A stretch of DNA of 64,000 bases from Dryocola sp051307055 (GTDB lineage: Bacteria > Pseudomonadota > Gammaproteobacteria > Enterobacterales > Enterobacteriaceae). Below, piece after piece: positions 51,078-60,146 of this stretch. The notes beneath the pieces are model-generated. The model was given only the letters and a program-made list of their open reading frames with translations. It ran no database searches and was not told the origin of the DNA. The translations under genes and the position numbers were made by a program. Every line of letters begins with the position of its first letter. Positions within the stretch are counted from its first letter, which is position 1. The DNA is taken from assembly GCF_051307055.1 (NCBI RefSeq), contig NZ_CP149994.1:4030001-4094000 (forward strand), read 5' to 3'.

Positions 51078-52484
51078 TTAGTCTTCGTCGTACTGCGGGC
51101 CTGCATAGTTGTCGAAGCGCGACCACTGCCCGTTAAAGGTTAAGCGCACCGTGCCGATTGGGCCGTTACGCTGCTTGCCGATGATGATCTGCGCGATGCC
51201 TTTCTCGTCGCTGTTGTCGTTATAAACTTCATCGCGGTAGATAAACATGATTAAGTCGGCATCCTGCTCGATGGAGCCTGATTCACGCAGGTCCGAGTTA
51301 ACCGGGCGTTTATCCGCACGCTGTTCCAGGGAGCGGTTAAGCTGCGAGAGCGCCACCACCGGCACCTGCAGCTCTTTTGCCAGCGCCTTGAGCGAGCGTG
51401 AAATCTCGGCGATTTCCAGCGTACGGTTGTCGGAAAGCGACGGCACGCGCATCAGCTGGAGATAGTCGATCATGATCATGCTCAGACCGCCCGCTTCGCG
51501 ATAGATGCGGCGCGCACGGGAGCGCACTTCGGTTGGCGTCAGGCCCGAGGAGTCATCAATATACATATTACGCTTCTCAAGCAGGATGCCCATGGTGCTG
51601 GAAATACGCGCCCAGTCCTCGTCGTCCAGCTGGCCGGTACGGATTTTGGTCTGATCCACGCGGGAGAGCGACGCCAGCATACGCATCATGATCTGCTCGC
51701 CGGGCATCTCCAGGCTGAAGATCAGCACCGGTTTTTCCTGCAGCATGGCAGCGTTTTCACACAGGTTCATGGCGAAGGTGGTTTTCCCCATCGACGGACG
51801 CGCGGCCACGATAATCAGGTCCGATTTCTGCAGCCCGGCGGTTTTCTTGTTCAGATCCTGATAGCCGGTATCCACGCCCGTCACGCCGTCGTGCGGCGTC
51901 TGGTAAAGCGATTCGATGCGCGACACCGTCGCCTCGAGGATCTGGTCGATGCTTTTCGGGCCTTCGTCTTTATTGGCGCGGTTTTCGGCAATCTGGAAAA
52001 CGCGCGACTCGGCGAGATCGAGCAAATCTTCGCTGGTGCGGCCCTGCGGATCGTAACCGGCATCGGCAATTTCGTTTGCTACGGCGATCATTTCGCGCAC
52101 AACGGCGCGTTCACGGACGATGTCCGCATAGGCGCTGATGTTCGCCGCGCTTGGCGTATTTTTAGATAACTCGGCCAGATAGGCGAAGCCGCCTACGCTT
52201 TCCAGATTCCCCTGCAGTTCAAGAGATTCAGATAGCGTGATCAGGTCGATAGGCTTGCTCATTTCCAGCAGGCGCTGCATTTCGGTGAAGATCATGCGAT
52301 GCGGACGACTGAAAAAATCGTTGGCGACAACGCGCTCGGAGACGTTGTCCCAGCGTTCGTTGTCCAGCATTAAACCGCCCAATACCGACTGCTCCGCTTC
52401 CAGAGAATGTGGCGGCATTTTCAGCCCTTCCATCTGACGGTCACGGGTTTCGTTCGGTTTGTTGAAGGGTTTATTTCCTGCCAT
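51078..52484 (-). CDS. dnaB: Replicative DNA helicase DnaB
   Basis: Hexameric 5'-3' helicase at the replication fork, loaded by DnaC and contacting primase DnaG. It has 468 residues from ATG 52484 (MAGNKPFNKPNET), near the E. coli 471; the extra 67 codons upstream of this frame overlap qorA and are rejected. The N-terminal domain begins PPHSLEAEQSVLGGLMLDNERW. The RecA-like domain has Walker A ARPSMGKTTFAMN, Walker B MIMIDYLQLM and SQLNRSLEQRADKRP. The end is FDNYAGPQYDED. Confidence 0.98.
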   Translation of the reverse strand: MAGNKPFNKPNETRDRQMEGLKMPPHSLEAEQSVLGGLMLDNERWDNVSERVVANDFFSRPHRMIFTEMQRLLEMSKPIDLITLSESLELQGNLESVGGFAYLAELSKNTPSAANISAYADIVRERAVVREMIAVANEIADAGYDPQGRTSEDLLDLAESRVFQIAENRANKDEGPKSIDQILEATVSRIESLYQTPHDGVTGVDTGYQDLNKKTAGLQKSDLIIVAARPSMGKTTFAMNLCENAAMLQEKPVLIFSLEMPGEQIMMRMLASLSRVDQTKIRTGQLDDEDWARISSTMGILLEKRNMYIDDSSGLTPTEVRSRARRIYREAGGLSMIMIDYLQLMRVPSLSDNRTLEIAEISRSLKALAKELQVPVVALSQLNRSLEQRADKRPVNSDLRESGSIEQDADLIMFIYRDEVYNDNSDEKGIAQIIIGKQRNGPIGTVRLTFNGQWSRFDNYAGPQYDED

Positions 52485-52563
52485 AGTGAGGGAGTTACCT
52501 GTTTGGGAGTGACAACGAGCAGTATACCCGAAAGCGTGTCGCGATCGCGACAAAGGAGAAACT

Positions 52564-53547
52564 ATGGCAACGCGTATAGAGTTTAGCCAGCACGGCGGCC
52601 CGGACGTGCTCAAAGCGGTTGAATTTACGCCGCACGATCCGACGGCCGACGAAGTCCAGGTTGAGAATAAAGCTATTGGTATCAACTATATTGACACTTA
52701 TATACGCAGCGGATTGTATCCGCCGCCAATGCTGCCAAGCGGGCTTGGTACGGAAGCGGCAGGCGTTGTGAGCAAGGTCGGTAGCAATGTCGCGCATTTA
52801 AAACCAGGCGATCGGGTGGTCTATGCCCAGTCAGGCCTGGGGGCATACAGCAGCGTACACAACGTACCGGCTGATAAAGCGGCTAAGCTTCCCGATGCCA
52901 TCTCCTTCGAGCAGGCTGCCGCTTCTTTCCTGAAAGGGCTGACGGTTTACTATCTGCTACGCAAAACCTACGAAGTGAAACCAAACGACGTCTTTTTGTT
53001 CCATGCTGCCGCGGGCGGCGTGGGGCTGATTGCCTGCCAGTGGGCGAAGGCGCTAGGTGCAAAGCTTATCGGCACCGTAGGATCTGCTGAAAAAGCAGAG
53101 CGCGCAAAACAGGCCGGAGCCTGGCAGATCGTTAACTACCGGGAAGAAAATATTGCCGAGCGCGTGAAGGAGATTACCGGCGGCAAGAAAGTCGCGGTGG
53201 TTTATGACTCGGTGGGGAAAGATACCTGGGAATCCTCGCTAGATTGTCTGCAACGCCAGGGGTTAATGGTGAGTTTCGGCAATTCATCCGGCCCGGTCAC
53301 CGGGGTAAACCTCGGCATTCTTAACCAGAAAGGTTCTCTGTATGTTACGCGTCCGTCACTGAATGGTTACATTACTAACCGCGAAGAGCTGGAAGAAGCC
53401 TGCAACGAACTGTTCTCGCTGATTGCCAGCGGCGTAATAAAAGTGGACGTGGCGCAGGAGCAGAAATTTGCCCTCAAAGAGGCGGCTCGCGCGCATGAAA
53501 CGCTGGAAAGCCGTTCGACGCAGGGTTCCAGCCTGTTGATTCCATAA
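52564..53547 (+). CDS. qorA: NADPH:quinone oxidoreductase QorA
   Basis: A 327-residue zeta-crystallin-type member of the medium-chain dehydrogenase superfamily that reduces quinones with NADPH. The N-terminal GroES-like domain includes GIDYxDTYIRSG-like text (here GINYIDTYIRSGLY) and LPSGLGTEAAGVVSKVG. The cofactor fold has HAAAGGVGLIACQWAKALGA. Structural zinc ligands of true alcohol dehydrogenases are absent, as expected. AAAGGAGA precedes the ATG. It diverges from dnaB over 79 bases. Confidence 0.96.
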   Translation: MATRIEFSQHGGPDVLKAVEFTPHDPTADEVQVENKAIGINYIDTYIRSGLYPPPMLPSGLGTEAAGVVSKVGSNVAHLKPGDRVVYAQSGLGAYSSVHNVPADKAAKLPDAISFEQAAASFLKGLTVYYLLRKTYEVKPNDVFLFHAAAGGVGLIACQWAKALGAKLIGTVGSAEKAERAKQAGAWQIVNYREENIAERVKEITGGKKVAVVYDSVGKDTWESSLDCLQRQGLMVSFGNSSGPVTGVNLGILNQKGSLYVTRPSLNGYITNREELEEACNELFSLIASGVIKVDVAQEQKFALKEAARAHETLESRSTQGSSLLIP

Positions 53548-53549
53548 AA

Positions 53550-53588
53550 GAATTTGGGCCTCCCCAGGGAAGCCCATTCTTTTTTTGT
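53550..53588 (+). terminator. Terminator of qorA
   Basis: GAATTTGGGC / GCCCATTC stem followed by TTTTTTT, 3 bases after the qorA stop. E. coli has pspG between qorA and dusA; the 53590-53762 gap here holds no pspG. Confidence 0.85.
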
Positions 53589-53762
53589 TCGCGCTGTTTT
53601 GTAGGGTGCAGCGACGATGAATTCTTTTATTGCAACCCGGCAATAGTGTCAGATTTACAAAACAATAGATACGGCAGCCCCGGAAAAGTTAATCATAAAG
53701 ATGCGAGGTTGTGATCAGCTCCGCAATACCTTAGCAACCCGTACGGTTATTGTGTTACAAAG

Positions 53763-54761
53763 TTATCGCCTGTTCGCGACCAGCGATAACGCATGTTCCA
53801 CAACCGCAATCCCTGCCCCTGCTTTATGCGCATTTTCACTCAGATAACGACGCCACTGGCGCGCTCCGGGAACGCCCTGGAACAGGCCGAGCATATGACG
53901 CGTGATGTGGCCCAGATAAGCGCCGTTTGCCAGTTCGCGTTCGATGTATGGATACATGGCGCGCACCGCTGCTACCGTATCCACTTCCGGCAAGTCACTG
54001 CCGAAAATTTCGCGATCGACCGCTGTTAACAGACCCGGATTCTGGTAAGCCTCACGCCCGACCATTACGCCGTCCAGGTGTTCAAGGTGGATTTTGGCCT
54101 CTGCAAGCGTCTTCACGCCGCCGTTAATCGCCATGACGAGATGCGGGAAATCACGCTTAAGCTGGTAAACGCGCGGATAGTCCAGCGGTGGAATTTCGCG
54201 GTTTTCTTTCGGGCTGAGGCCGGAAAGCCAGGCTTTGCGGGCGTGGATGATAAACATCTCGCACTCGCCCTTTCCGGCCACTGTGCCAATAAAGTCGCAC
54301 AGGAATTCGTAGCTATCCTGCTCGTCGATACCGATGCGGGTTTTCACCGTCACCGGAATAGCAACCACGTCGCGCATCGCCTTGATGCAATCTGCCACAC
54401 GCTGCGCGTCGGCCATCAGGCATGCGCCGAACATGCCGTTCTGCACGCGGTCAGACGGGCAGCCCACGTTCAGGTTTATTTCATCATAACCGCGAGCTTC
54501 AGCCAGTTTCGCGCACTGCGCCAGCGCCTGCGGATCGCTGCCGCCCAGCTGTAACGCAACAGGATGTTCTTCCTCACCGTAAGCCAGATAGTCTCCTTTA
54601 CCGTGGATAATCGCCCCGGTAGTCACCATCTCGGTGTACAGCAGGGTATTACGCGAAAGCTGGCGCAGAAAATAGCGGCAGTGTCTGTCGGTCCAGTCGA
54701 GCATTGGCGCGATGGAGAAACGGTACGGCTGGAAAGGAGTCGAATTGCTTTGTGGGGACAT
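53763..54761 (-). CDS. dusA: tRNA-dihydrouridine(20/20a) synthase DusA
   Basis: FMN enzyme that reduces U20/U20a in the D-loop of tRNAs with NADPH. The 332-residue TIM-barrel protein has the family signature LNVGCPSDRVQNGMFGACLM with the catalytic Cys, APMLDWTDRHCRYF at the N-terminus, and IIHARKAWLSGLSPKENREIPPL. The ATG at 54761 (MSPQSNSTPFQPYRF) is chosen over a GTG two codons earlier; neither has a strong ribosome site. The N-terminal 14 residues vary among species. Confidence 0.96.
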   Translation of the reverse strand: MSPQSNSTPFQPYRFSIAPMLDWTDRHCRYFLRQLSRNTLLYTEMVTTGAIIHGKGDYLAYGEEEHPVALQLGGSDPQALAQCAKLAEARGYDEINLNVGCPSDRVQNGMFGACLMADAQRVADCIKAMRDVVAIPVTVKTRIGIDEQDSYEFLCDFIGTVAGKGECEMFIIHARKAWLSGLSPKENREIPPLDYPRVYQLKRDFPHLVMAINGGVKTLAEAKIHLEHLDGVMVGREAYQNPGLLTAVDREIFGSDLPEVDTVAAVRAMYPYIERELANGAYLGHITRHMLGLFQGVPGARQWRRYLSENAHKAGAGIAVVEHALSLVANRR

Positions 54762-54856
54762 AGTCACTGAAGGTTTACGCAGGTTAGGGTTAAAAAAGGG
54801 CCGCCACTATAGCACAAAGCAGCGCCGGGACACCTGCTCGTCCCGGCCCGCCTTTA

Positions 54857-56164
54857 TCAGAAGGTGACGCTAAGCTGCGCGCCCGCTCCCCAGGTCTCGT
54901 CTTCGCCGTACAGGCCCATTAAATCAACGTGAACGCGGTTAAACGGCGCAAAGCCCACGCCGCCCGTAAAGACATTGCTGTCGTTGCCTTTTACATCGGC
55001 ACGGTAACCGGCGCGAACGGCAAGCCAGGAAAGCGGACGAACCTCGGCGCCCACGCCAACGTACTGTGAGTTTTCTTCGCTTTTAAAGCCCCTGGTTTCC
55101 GTCAGGTCGCCGTCAGCGCTCAACGTGACAAGATCGTTATGCCAGGCCGCGCCCGCAGTAACCAGCGGGCTTATCTGGTAAGTATCTTTATAGCTGCGCG
55201 TTTCGCCGGTACGACCGTTGGTGATACGGATATCTTTCGTGTCGATATCACGCGACACCAGGTTCTGACCGCTTAACCCTACCGTCCAGTGCTCGCCGAA
55301 ATCTGCCGCCACGCCTGCATCGATGTTAAAGCCGGTATCATCGTTGCGATAACGGCTGCTGTTCCAGTCGCTGCTGTCGTAGGCATAAATCGAGGTGGTG
55401 TAGTTATACAGCCAGGTTTTTTGCAACTTTGGCGTGACGCCAACGGAAACCGGCACGCCGCCCAAATCAAACTGTTTTGCCATCGCAATACCATAATCGG
55501 AGACGATAGCCGCACGGCCTGATGCGGTGGAGTTAAGGTTGCGCGTAATCACATCGGAGCCATTTACAGCCGCATCAATAGCCACCGCTCCCGCAACGGC
55601 GTCGGAACCCTCAATGCCGCGCAGATAATCAATATCCCTCTGGTCGATTGATGAGCTGACGCGTGCATGTGCGTAGGCTTTGGCAACAAACGCCAGAGAC
55701 AGCACGTCGTTTGGAATGCTTACCGCGATGCCAGCGGCCGCTTTAGCGCGAGCCGTTTTTCCGCGCAGGTTTTCAAGCTCGCCCGCCAAATCACCCGCAG
55801 CGCCCTGGAACTGGTTCAGGGTCCCCTCAGGATTGAGAAGAATATCCTGCAGGGTAAGATCGTCAATGACATCTTCGTAATTATCCACCTTATCGCTGAT
55901 GTCATCGATCTGGTCCTGAAGATTATCCTTATCGGTAATCTGCGCGCTGACGGAGGGTAATATTACCGTCACCCTGTCTTCCTGCTGCGCCTTCGCCAGC
56001 AAAGCCGGGTTAATCAGCGCGCCGCTGCCGTAACTACCGGAAGCGACCCCTGTTCCGCCCATCGCATCACTACGTGCTTCCGCCCATGTCCCAGCCGCAT
56101 GGGCCGAATTTGCCACCATCAAAGAGGCGGCGCTAATCGCCACCAGGGTTTTAATTTTTTTCAT
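54857..56164 (-). CDS. TraF-like outer-membrane beta-barrel protein
   Basis: A 435-residue exported protein of the family annotated as conjugal transfer protein TraF (PF13729-type). The signal peptide is MKKIKTLVAISAASLMVANSAHA. The mature part begins GTWAEARSDAMGGTGVASGSYGSGALINPALLA, a pattern shared with FadL-like barrels, and ends in an aromatic C-terminal strand (GAGAQLSVTF) typical of BAM substrates. An Asp-rich helical segment (about 80-115) follows. There is no conjugation gene nearby, so the name reflects family only. A GCCGGGAC/GTCCCGGC hairpin (54820-54848) follows its stop. E. coli lacks it here. Confidence 0.85.
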   Translation of the reverse strand: MKKIKTLVAISAASLMVANSAHAAGTWAEARSDAMGGTGVASGSYGSGALINPALLAKAQQEDRVTVILPSVSAQITDKDNLQDQIDDISDKVDNYEDVIDDLTLQDILLNPEGTLNQFQGAAGDLAGELENLRGKTARAKAAAGIAVSIPNDVLSLAFVAKAYAHARVSSSIDQRDIDYLRGIEGSDAVAGAVAIDAAVNGSDVITRNLNSTASGRAAIVSDYGIAMAKQFDLGGVPVSVGVTPKLQKTWLYNYTTSIYAYDSSDWNSSRYRNDDTGFNIDAGVAADFGEHWTVGLSGQNLVSRDIDTKDIRITNGRTGETRSYKDTYQISPLVTAGAAWHNDLVTLSADGDLTETRGFKSEENSQYVGVGAEVRPLSWLAVRAGYRADVKGNDSNVFTGGVGFAPFNRVHVDLMGLYGEDETWGAGAQLSVTF

Positions 56165-56336
56165 TTACCGCTCGTCCGTCTGTTTATCATAGGTAATAAC
56201 TAACCCCCGCCAGTTAAGACTTAACAGGGGCGAACTATTGCTGCGAATAACGAGCTTAAAAAGGGGCTGTTTCGCCCATCGAACTCCCGTTTCTATCCAT
56301 ACGGGTTGTTGTTTCATCCTTTCCATGCAGGTTTAT

Positions 56337-56840
56337 TTATAGTTTACTCCGCGGCTTTCGTGAAGGCTGGCCATCGTGGGGGCCAAAAAACTGTGGGGGA
56401 TGGTCTATCCAGCGATCTTTGCGCGTGGCGGCATAGCTGGAGTTCATAGGATAATAAATGCGGTTATCCTCCTTGTTAGCTTCGCCAACAACCAGCAAAC
56501 GGGCTTCATGCTCGGTATTGTTTATAAAGGTATGACACATTCCCGTCCCTGCCGGGAAGCCCACGCTGTCTCCCGGTTCCAGCTGATAGAGATTACCGTT
56601 GATCCATGCTTGTGGATGCCCTTCCAGCACGTAGACAAACTCTTCTTCGCTGCTTTCGGCGTGGGGATAGGACGTTCTTCTACCGGGCAGCAGGCGTTCG
56701 TGATGAATGCCAAGCCGGGAAAGGCCAAGACTGCGGGCAAGGGGCGCGCCTATAGCAAAGAGTTCGTTGCTGTCGGGATAATGGGAATCGTCTGTGCCTT
56801 CCAGCTCGCGCCAGTGGCGGATACAATCTGGTTTTTCCAT
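56337..56840 (-). CDS. Cupin-domain protein
   Basis: A 167-residue single-domain cupin. The two motifs are visible as RRTSYPHAESSEEEFVYVLEGHPQAWING and PGDSVGFPAGTGMCHTFIN. The start MEKPDCIRHWRELEG at 56840 has AGGAG 7 bases upstream; the frame continuing to 57074 overlaps zur and is rejected. There is no signal peptide. Function is unknown; members of this group are metal-binding storage or isomerase-like proteins. It diverges from zur with a 109-base gap, so zinc-responsive control is conceivable, but no Zur palindrome was recognised. Confidence 0.85.
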   Translation of the reverse strand: MEKPDCIRHWRELEGTDDSHYPDSNELFAIGAPLARSLGLSRLGIHHERLLPGRRTSYPHAESSEEEFVYVLEGHPQAWINGNLYQLEPGDSVGFPAGTGMCHTFINNTEHEARLLVVGEANKEDNRIYYPMNSSYAATRKDRWIDHPPQFFGPHDGQPSRKPRSKL

Positions 56841-56949
56841 AGCAGCTCCTGAGGAATTTTTGTGGTAAATCACTGCCAGTATGGACCAGCATTCGGCGTT
56901 TTTGCTGCTTTTATGGTAAAGTGAGAGGCTACATAATCGAGGAATGCTG

Positions 56950-57468
56950 ATGGATACGACGACTTCACAACACGTGTTAGCGCAGGCAGAAAAGCTTTGT
57001 GCGCAGCGCAATGTGCGCCTGACGCCGCAACGTCTGGAAGTGCTGCGTCTGATGACATTACAGACCGGCGCCATCAGCGCTTACGATCTGCTGGACCTGC
57101 TGCGCGTCAGCGAACCCCAGGCCAAACCGCCAACCGTCTACCGCGCGCTCGACTTCCTGCTGGAGCAGGGCTTTGTTCATCGCGTGGAATCCGCTAACAG
57201 CTATGTGCTGTGCAATTTGATAGACCAGCCGACACACTCTTCGGCTATGTTTATCTGCGAGCGTTGTGGCGCGGTAAAGGAAGAAGCCGCACAGGGCGTG
57301 GAAGATATTATGCACAAGCTCGCCGCGAAAATGGGCTTTGCGCTGCGGCACAACGTTATTGAAGCACATGGGTTGTGTTCTGCATGCTCTGAAGTAGAGG
57401 CTTGCGGCCATAAAGAGGGCTGTAGCAGCCATGACCATTCAGTGCAGATTAAAAAGAAGGTACGTTAA
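56950..57468 (+). CDS. zur: Zinc uptake regulator Zur
   Basis: Fur-family repressor of zinc import genes. The 172-residue protein (E. coli 171) starts at the ATG at 56950 (MDTTTSQHVLAQAEKLCAQRNVRLTPQR) with GAGGA 6 bases upstream; an ATG two codons earlier is too close to that site. The winged helix includes PPTVYRALDFLLEQGFVHRVE. The structural zinc cysteines are CERC and CSAC, and the regulatory-site region is FALRHNVIEAHGLC. The His/Lys-rich tail ends HDHSVQIKKKVR. Confidence 0.97.
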   Translation: MDTTTSQHVLAQAEKLCAQRNVRLTPQRLEVLRLMTLQTGAISAYDLLDLLRVSEPQAKPPTVYRALDFLLEQGFVHRVESANSYVLCNLIDQPTHSSAMFICERCGAVKEEAAQGVEDIMHKLAAKMGFALRHNVIEAHGLCSACSEVEACGHKEGCSSHDHSVQIKKKVR

Positions 57469-57554
57469 GAAAAGCGCATATTAAGGAAAGATGGTACATC
57501 CTTGTACCCGGGCAGGATAGCCTTCAGGACTCGCACAACTGAGGGTTATGCAGG

Positions 57555-57764
57555 CTACCAGCGGTAGTTGTTACGGGTTTCCCAGTCAACCACTTCTTTT
57601 TCCGCATCATCTTTTGAGGAACCATAACGTTCCTGGATTTTACCCACTAGCTGATCGCGTTTACCTTCGATGACGGTCATATCATCGTCCGTAAGCTTGC
57701 CCCATTTCTCTTTCACGTTACCTTTAAACTGTTTCCAGTTACCGCCGACTTCGTCTTTATTCAT
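57555..57764 (-). CDS. yjbJ: YjbJ, CsbD-family stress protein
   Basis: A 69-residue soluble CsbD-like protein, the same length as E. coli YjbJ and nearly identical (MNKDEVGGNWKQFKGNVKEKWGKLTDDDM to VVDWETRNNYRW). It is abundant in stationary phase in E. coli, but no molecular role is known. It lies alone between zur and dinF. Confidence 0.95.
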   Translation of the reverse strand: MNKDEVGGNWKQFKGNVKEKWGKLTDDDMTVIEGKRDQLVGKIQERYGSSKDDAEKEVVDWETRNNYRW

Positions 57765-58003
57765 AATAATATCCTCATCGTTCGGTGAAGAATCGCTAAA
57801 AATTAATATCGTCCCGGTGAAACCCTCTGGCTACACTCGCTATCTGCTGGACGTGATAATAATTATAGTCGAGTATTCGGTAACAAAGCGGCAATTAAGA
57901 ATATTGAACCATTACGCCAGCGGTAAGCAGGCCAGCTTGCCTCAGGATGTTACGACAAATCAGCGTGCTGGAAATAAGATTAAAAGCGCTTCAGCAGATG
58001 TAA

Positions 58004-59338
58004 CTAACTATGACGATCGGCCTGGAACCAGCTGCCGTGCCGCCAGTGGCGTCGCCAGATCCAGCCCAGCGATAATCCGCGCAGGGTAAGAAACACCGCT
58101 ACGGCAAGCCACAGGCCGTGATTGCCAAGCCAGGGAACGCTTAGCAGCGTCAGGCCAAAGCCCGCTGCGGCAACGGCCATACTGTTACGCATCTGGGCGC
58201 CGCGAGTGGCGCCTATAAACATGCCATCCAGCAAATAACACCAGACCCCCACCACCGGCAGAACAATTTGCCAGGATAAATAGCGGTCCGCCTGCTGCCG
58301 CAGTTCCGGCAGCGAGGTCAGCATGGCGACGATGTTTTCGCCAAAAAAGGCATACACCACCGCAAAGCTGAATGCGACCAGGCCCGCCTGGCGGCAGGCG
58401 GCCTGCCAGACACCCAACAGCTGGCTGCCGTTGCGCGCCCCGTAAGCCTGACCAGAATGCGCCTCTACTGCGTAGGCAAACCCGTCCAGCGCATAGGCGG
58501 TGAAGGTCAACAGCGTCATCAATACGGCGTTGACCGCTACTACTTCACTGCCCAGGCGAGCGCCGAAAACCGTCACCGAGGCAAAGCAAAGCTGCAGCAG
58601 CAGCGAACGCAGCATAATGTCTCTGTTTAACGCCAGCAGACGGCGAATGTTTCCCCGCCACGCGGTTTTCAACATCGGGAAGTCGATTCCCCGCATGCCC
58701 ATGACTTTTATCACCATCAGTAAGCCGATGATAAGAGTGGCGTATTCTGCAACGACCGTTGCCAGCGCTGCACCCTGTACGTTCATGTGCAGACCCATGA
58801 CCAGCCAGAGATCGAGCACGATATTCAGCACGTTGCCGACAATCAGCAAAATGACAGGGGCACGCGCATACTGCACGCCAAGCAGCCAGCCGAGCAGCAC
58901 GAGGTTGGCTAAAGAAGCGGGCGCGCTCAGCCAGCGAATTTCAAGGAAGCGCCGGGCCTGCACAAGCACCTGCTCATCTCCGCCAACGATATGTAGCGCA
59001 AGCGTAATCAGGGGATAACGCAGCGCAATGATGGCGATGCCGGCCACCAGCGCCATCAGCAATGGCTGTACGAGCGCACGCGCCAGCGCCGCGGGGTTGT
59101 TCGCCCCAAATGCCTGAGCCGTTAAGCCCGTGGTGCTCATACGTAAGAAGAGAAGCAGCATGAAGAGAAAGCTGGTGGCCGTTGCGCCAACCGCCACCCC
59201 GCCAAGATAGACAGGGCTATCCAGATGCCCAATCACCGCGGTGTCCACCAGCCCAAGTAGAGGAACCGTGATATTGGAGAAAATCATGGGTAATGCGAGG
59301 CGCCAGAGCGCTTTATCCGTCGATGAGAAAAAACGCAT
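58004..59338 (-). CDS. dinF: DinF, MATE-family efflux transporter
   Basis: A 444-residue, 12-helix inner-membrane exporter of the MATE superfamily and second gene of the SOS-regulated lexA-dinF operon. Landmarks are LPMIFSNITVPLLGLVDTAVIGHL at the N-terminus and YALDGFAYAVEAHSGQAYGAR in the middle. The start MRFFSSTDKALW is set by alignment with E. coli; an ATG 12 bases upstream (MDLR-) is possible. In E. coli it protects against oxidative stress and bile salts. The gap to lexA is 80 bases. Confidence 0.94.
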   Translation of the reverse strand: MRFFSSTDKALWRLALPMIFSNITVPLLGLVDTAVIGHLDSPVYLGGVAVGATATSFLFMLLLFLRMSTTGLTAQAFGANNPAALARALVQPLLMALVAGIAIIALRYPLITLALHIVGGDEQVLVQARRFLEIRWLSAPASLANLVLLGWLLGVQYARAPVILLIVGNVLNIVLDLWLVMGLHMNVQGAALATVVAEYATLIIGLLMVIKVMGMRGIDFPMLKTAWRGNIRRLLALNRDIMLRSLLLQLCFASVTVFGARLGSEVVAVNAVLMTLLTFTAYALDGFAYAVEAHSGQAYGARNGSQLLGVWQAACRQAGLVAFSFAVVYAFFGENIVAMLTSLPELRQQADRYLSWQIVLPVVGVWCYLLDGMFIGATRGAQMRNSMAVAAAGFGLTLLSVPWLGNHGLWLAVAVFLTLRGLSLGWIWRRHWRHGSWFQADRHS

Positions 59339-59418
59339 ACGGAGATCCATAGCGAATAGAGAGAAGAGAATAATAGGGTGATGCGCAACAAACGCGCATC
59401 ACAAAATGCGGGGCGCGA

Positions 59419-60027
59419 TTACAGCCAGTCGCCGTTGCGGATCACCCCGACGGCCAGCCCTTCAATGCTGAAATTCTGTTCGCGCAGATCGACAACGATA
59501 GGCTCAAATTCGCTGTTTTCAGGCAGCAGCTGTACGGTATTGCCCTGCTTTTTCAGGCGCTTCACCGTCACTTCATCATCAATGCGCGCCACGACGACCT
59601 GGCCGTTACGCACGTCCTGGGTTTTATGCACCGCCAATAGATCGCCATCGAGAATACCGATATCTTTCATGGACATGCCGCTTACGCGCAGCAGGAAATC
59701 GGCATTCGGTTTAAACAGCGATGGATCGACCTTGTAGTGGCCTTCGATATGCTGCTGCGCCAGCAGCGGTTCGCCAGCGGCCACGCGACCTATCAAAGGC
59801 ACGCCGGTTTCTTCTTCAACCAGAAGCCGAATACCGCGCGAAGCGCCGGAAACAATTTCGATAACGCCTTTGCGGGCTAACGCCTTGAGGTGCTCTTCCG
59901 CAGCGTTTGGAGAACGGAACCCCAGACGTTGAGCAATCTCGGCACGCGTAGGTGGCATGCCGGTCTGGTTGATATGATCCCGAATGAGATCAAACACCTC
60001 TTGCTGCCTGGTAGTTAAAGCTTTCAT
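59419..60027 (-). CDS. lexA: SOS repressor LexA
   Basis: Repressor of the SOS regulon that self-cleaves on RecA filaments. The 202 residues are identical in length to E. coli. The N-terminal helix-turn-helix reads PPTRAEIAQRLGFRSPNAAEEHL. The cleavage site Ala84-Gly85 lies in GRVAAGEP, with catalytic Ser119 (GMSMKD) and Lys156 (TVKRLKK). Two LexA boxes in its promoter give autoregulation. It is cotranscribed with dinF. Confidence 0.99.
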   Translation of the reverse strand: MKALTTRQQEVFDLIRDHINQTGMPPTRAEIAQRLGFRSPNAAEEHLKALARKGVIEIVSGASRGIRLLVEEETGVPLIGRVAAGEPLLAQQHIEGHYKVDPSLFKPNADFLLRVSGMSMKDIGILDGDLLAVHKTQDVRNGQVVVARIDDEVTVKRLKKQGNTVQLLPENSEFEPIVVDLREQNFSIEGLAVGVIRNGDWL

Positions 60028-60035
60028 TCCGCCCC

Positions 60036-60051
60036 CTGGGTGTTTATACAG
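60036..60051. promoter_or_regulatory. LexA box 1 of lexA
   Basis: CTGGGTGTTTATACAG (CTGTATAAACACCCAG on the coding strand), proximal operator 9 bases from the lexA ATG. Confidence 0.95.
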
Positions 60052-60056
60052 TTATG

Positions 60057-60072
60057 CTGTGAGTATATACAG
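60057..60072. promoter_or_regulatory. LexA box 2 of lexA
   Basis: CTGTGAGTATATACAG (CTGTATATACTCACAG on the coding strand), identical to an E. coli lexA operator and 21 bases from box 1 centre to centre. Confidence 0.96.
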
Positions 60073-60146
60073 TCAAAGGTGAATTTGAAACTACATATTG
60101 AGCAAAAAACCAGGCACTTATCATAATCTGGAAAGAGGCTCGCAAA

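Noticed and set aside
52485..52685. 67-codon N-terminal extension of dnaB
   Set aside because: It overlaps divergent qorA. DnaB starts at MAGNKPFNK.
56841..57074. 78-codon extension of the cupin gene
   Set aside because: It lies antisense to zur and is unconserved; a good ribosome site precedes ATG 56840.
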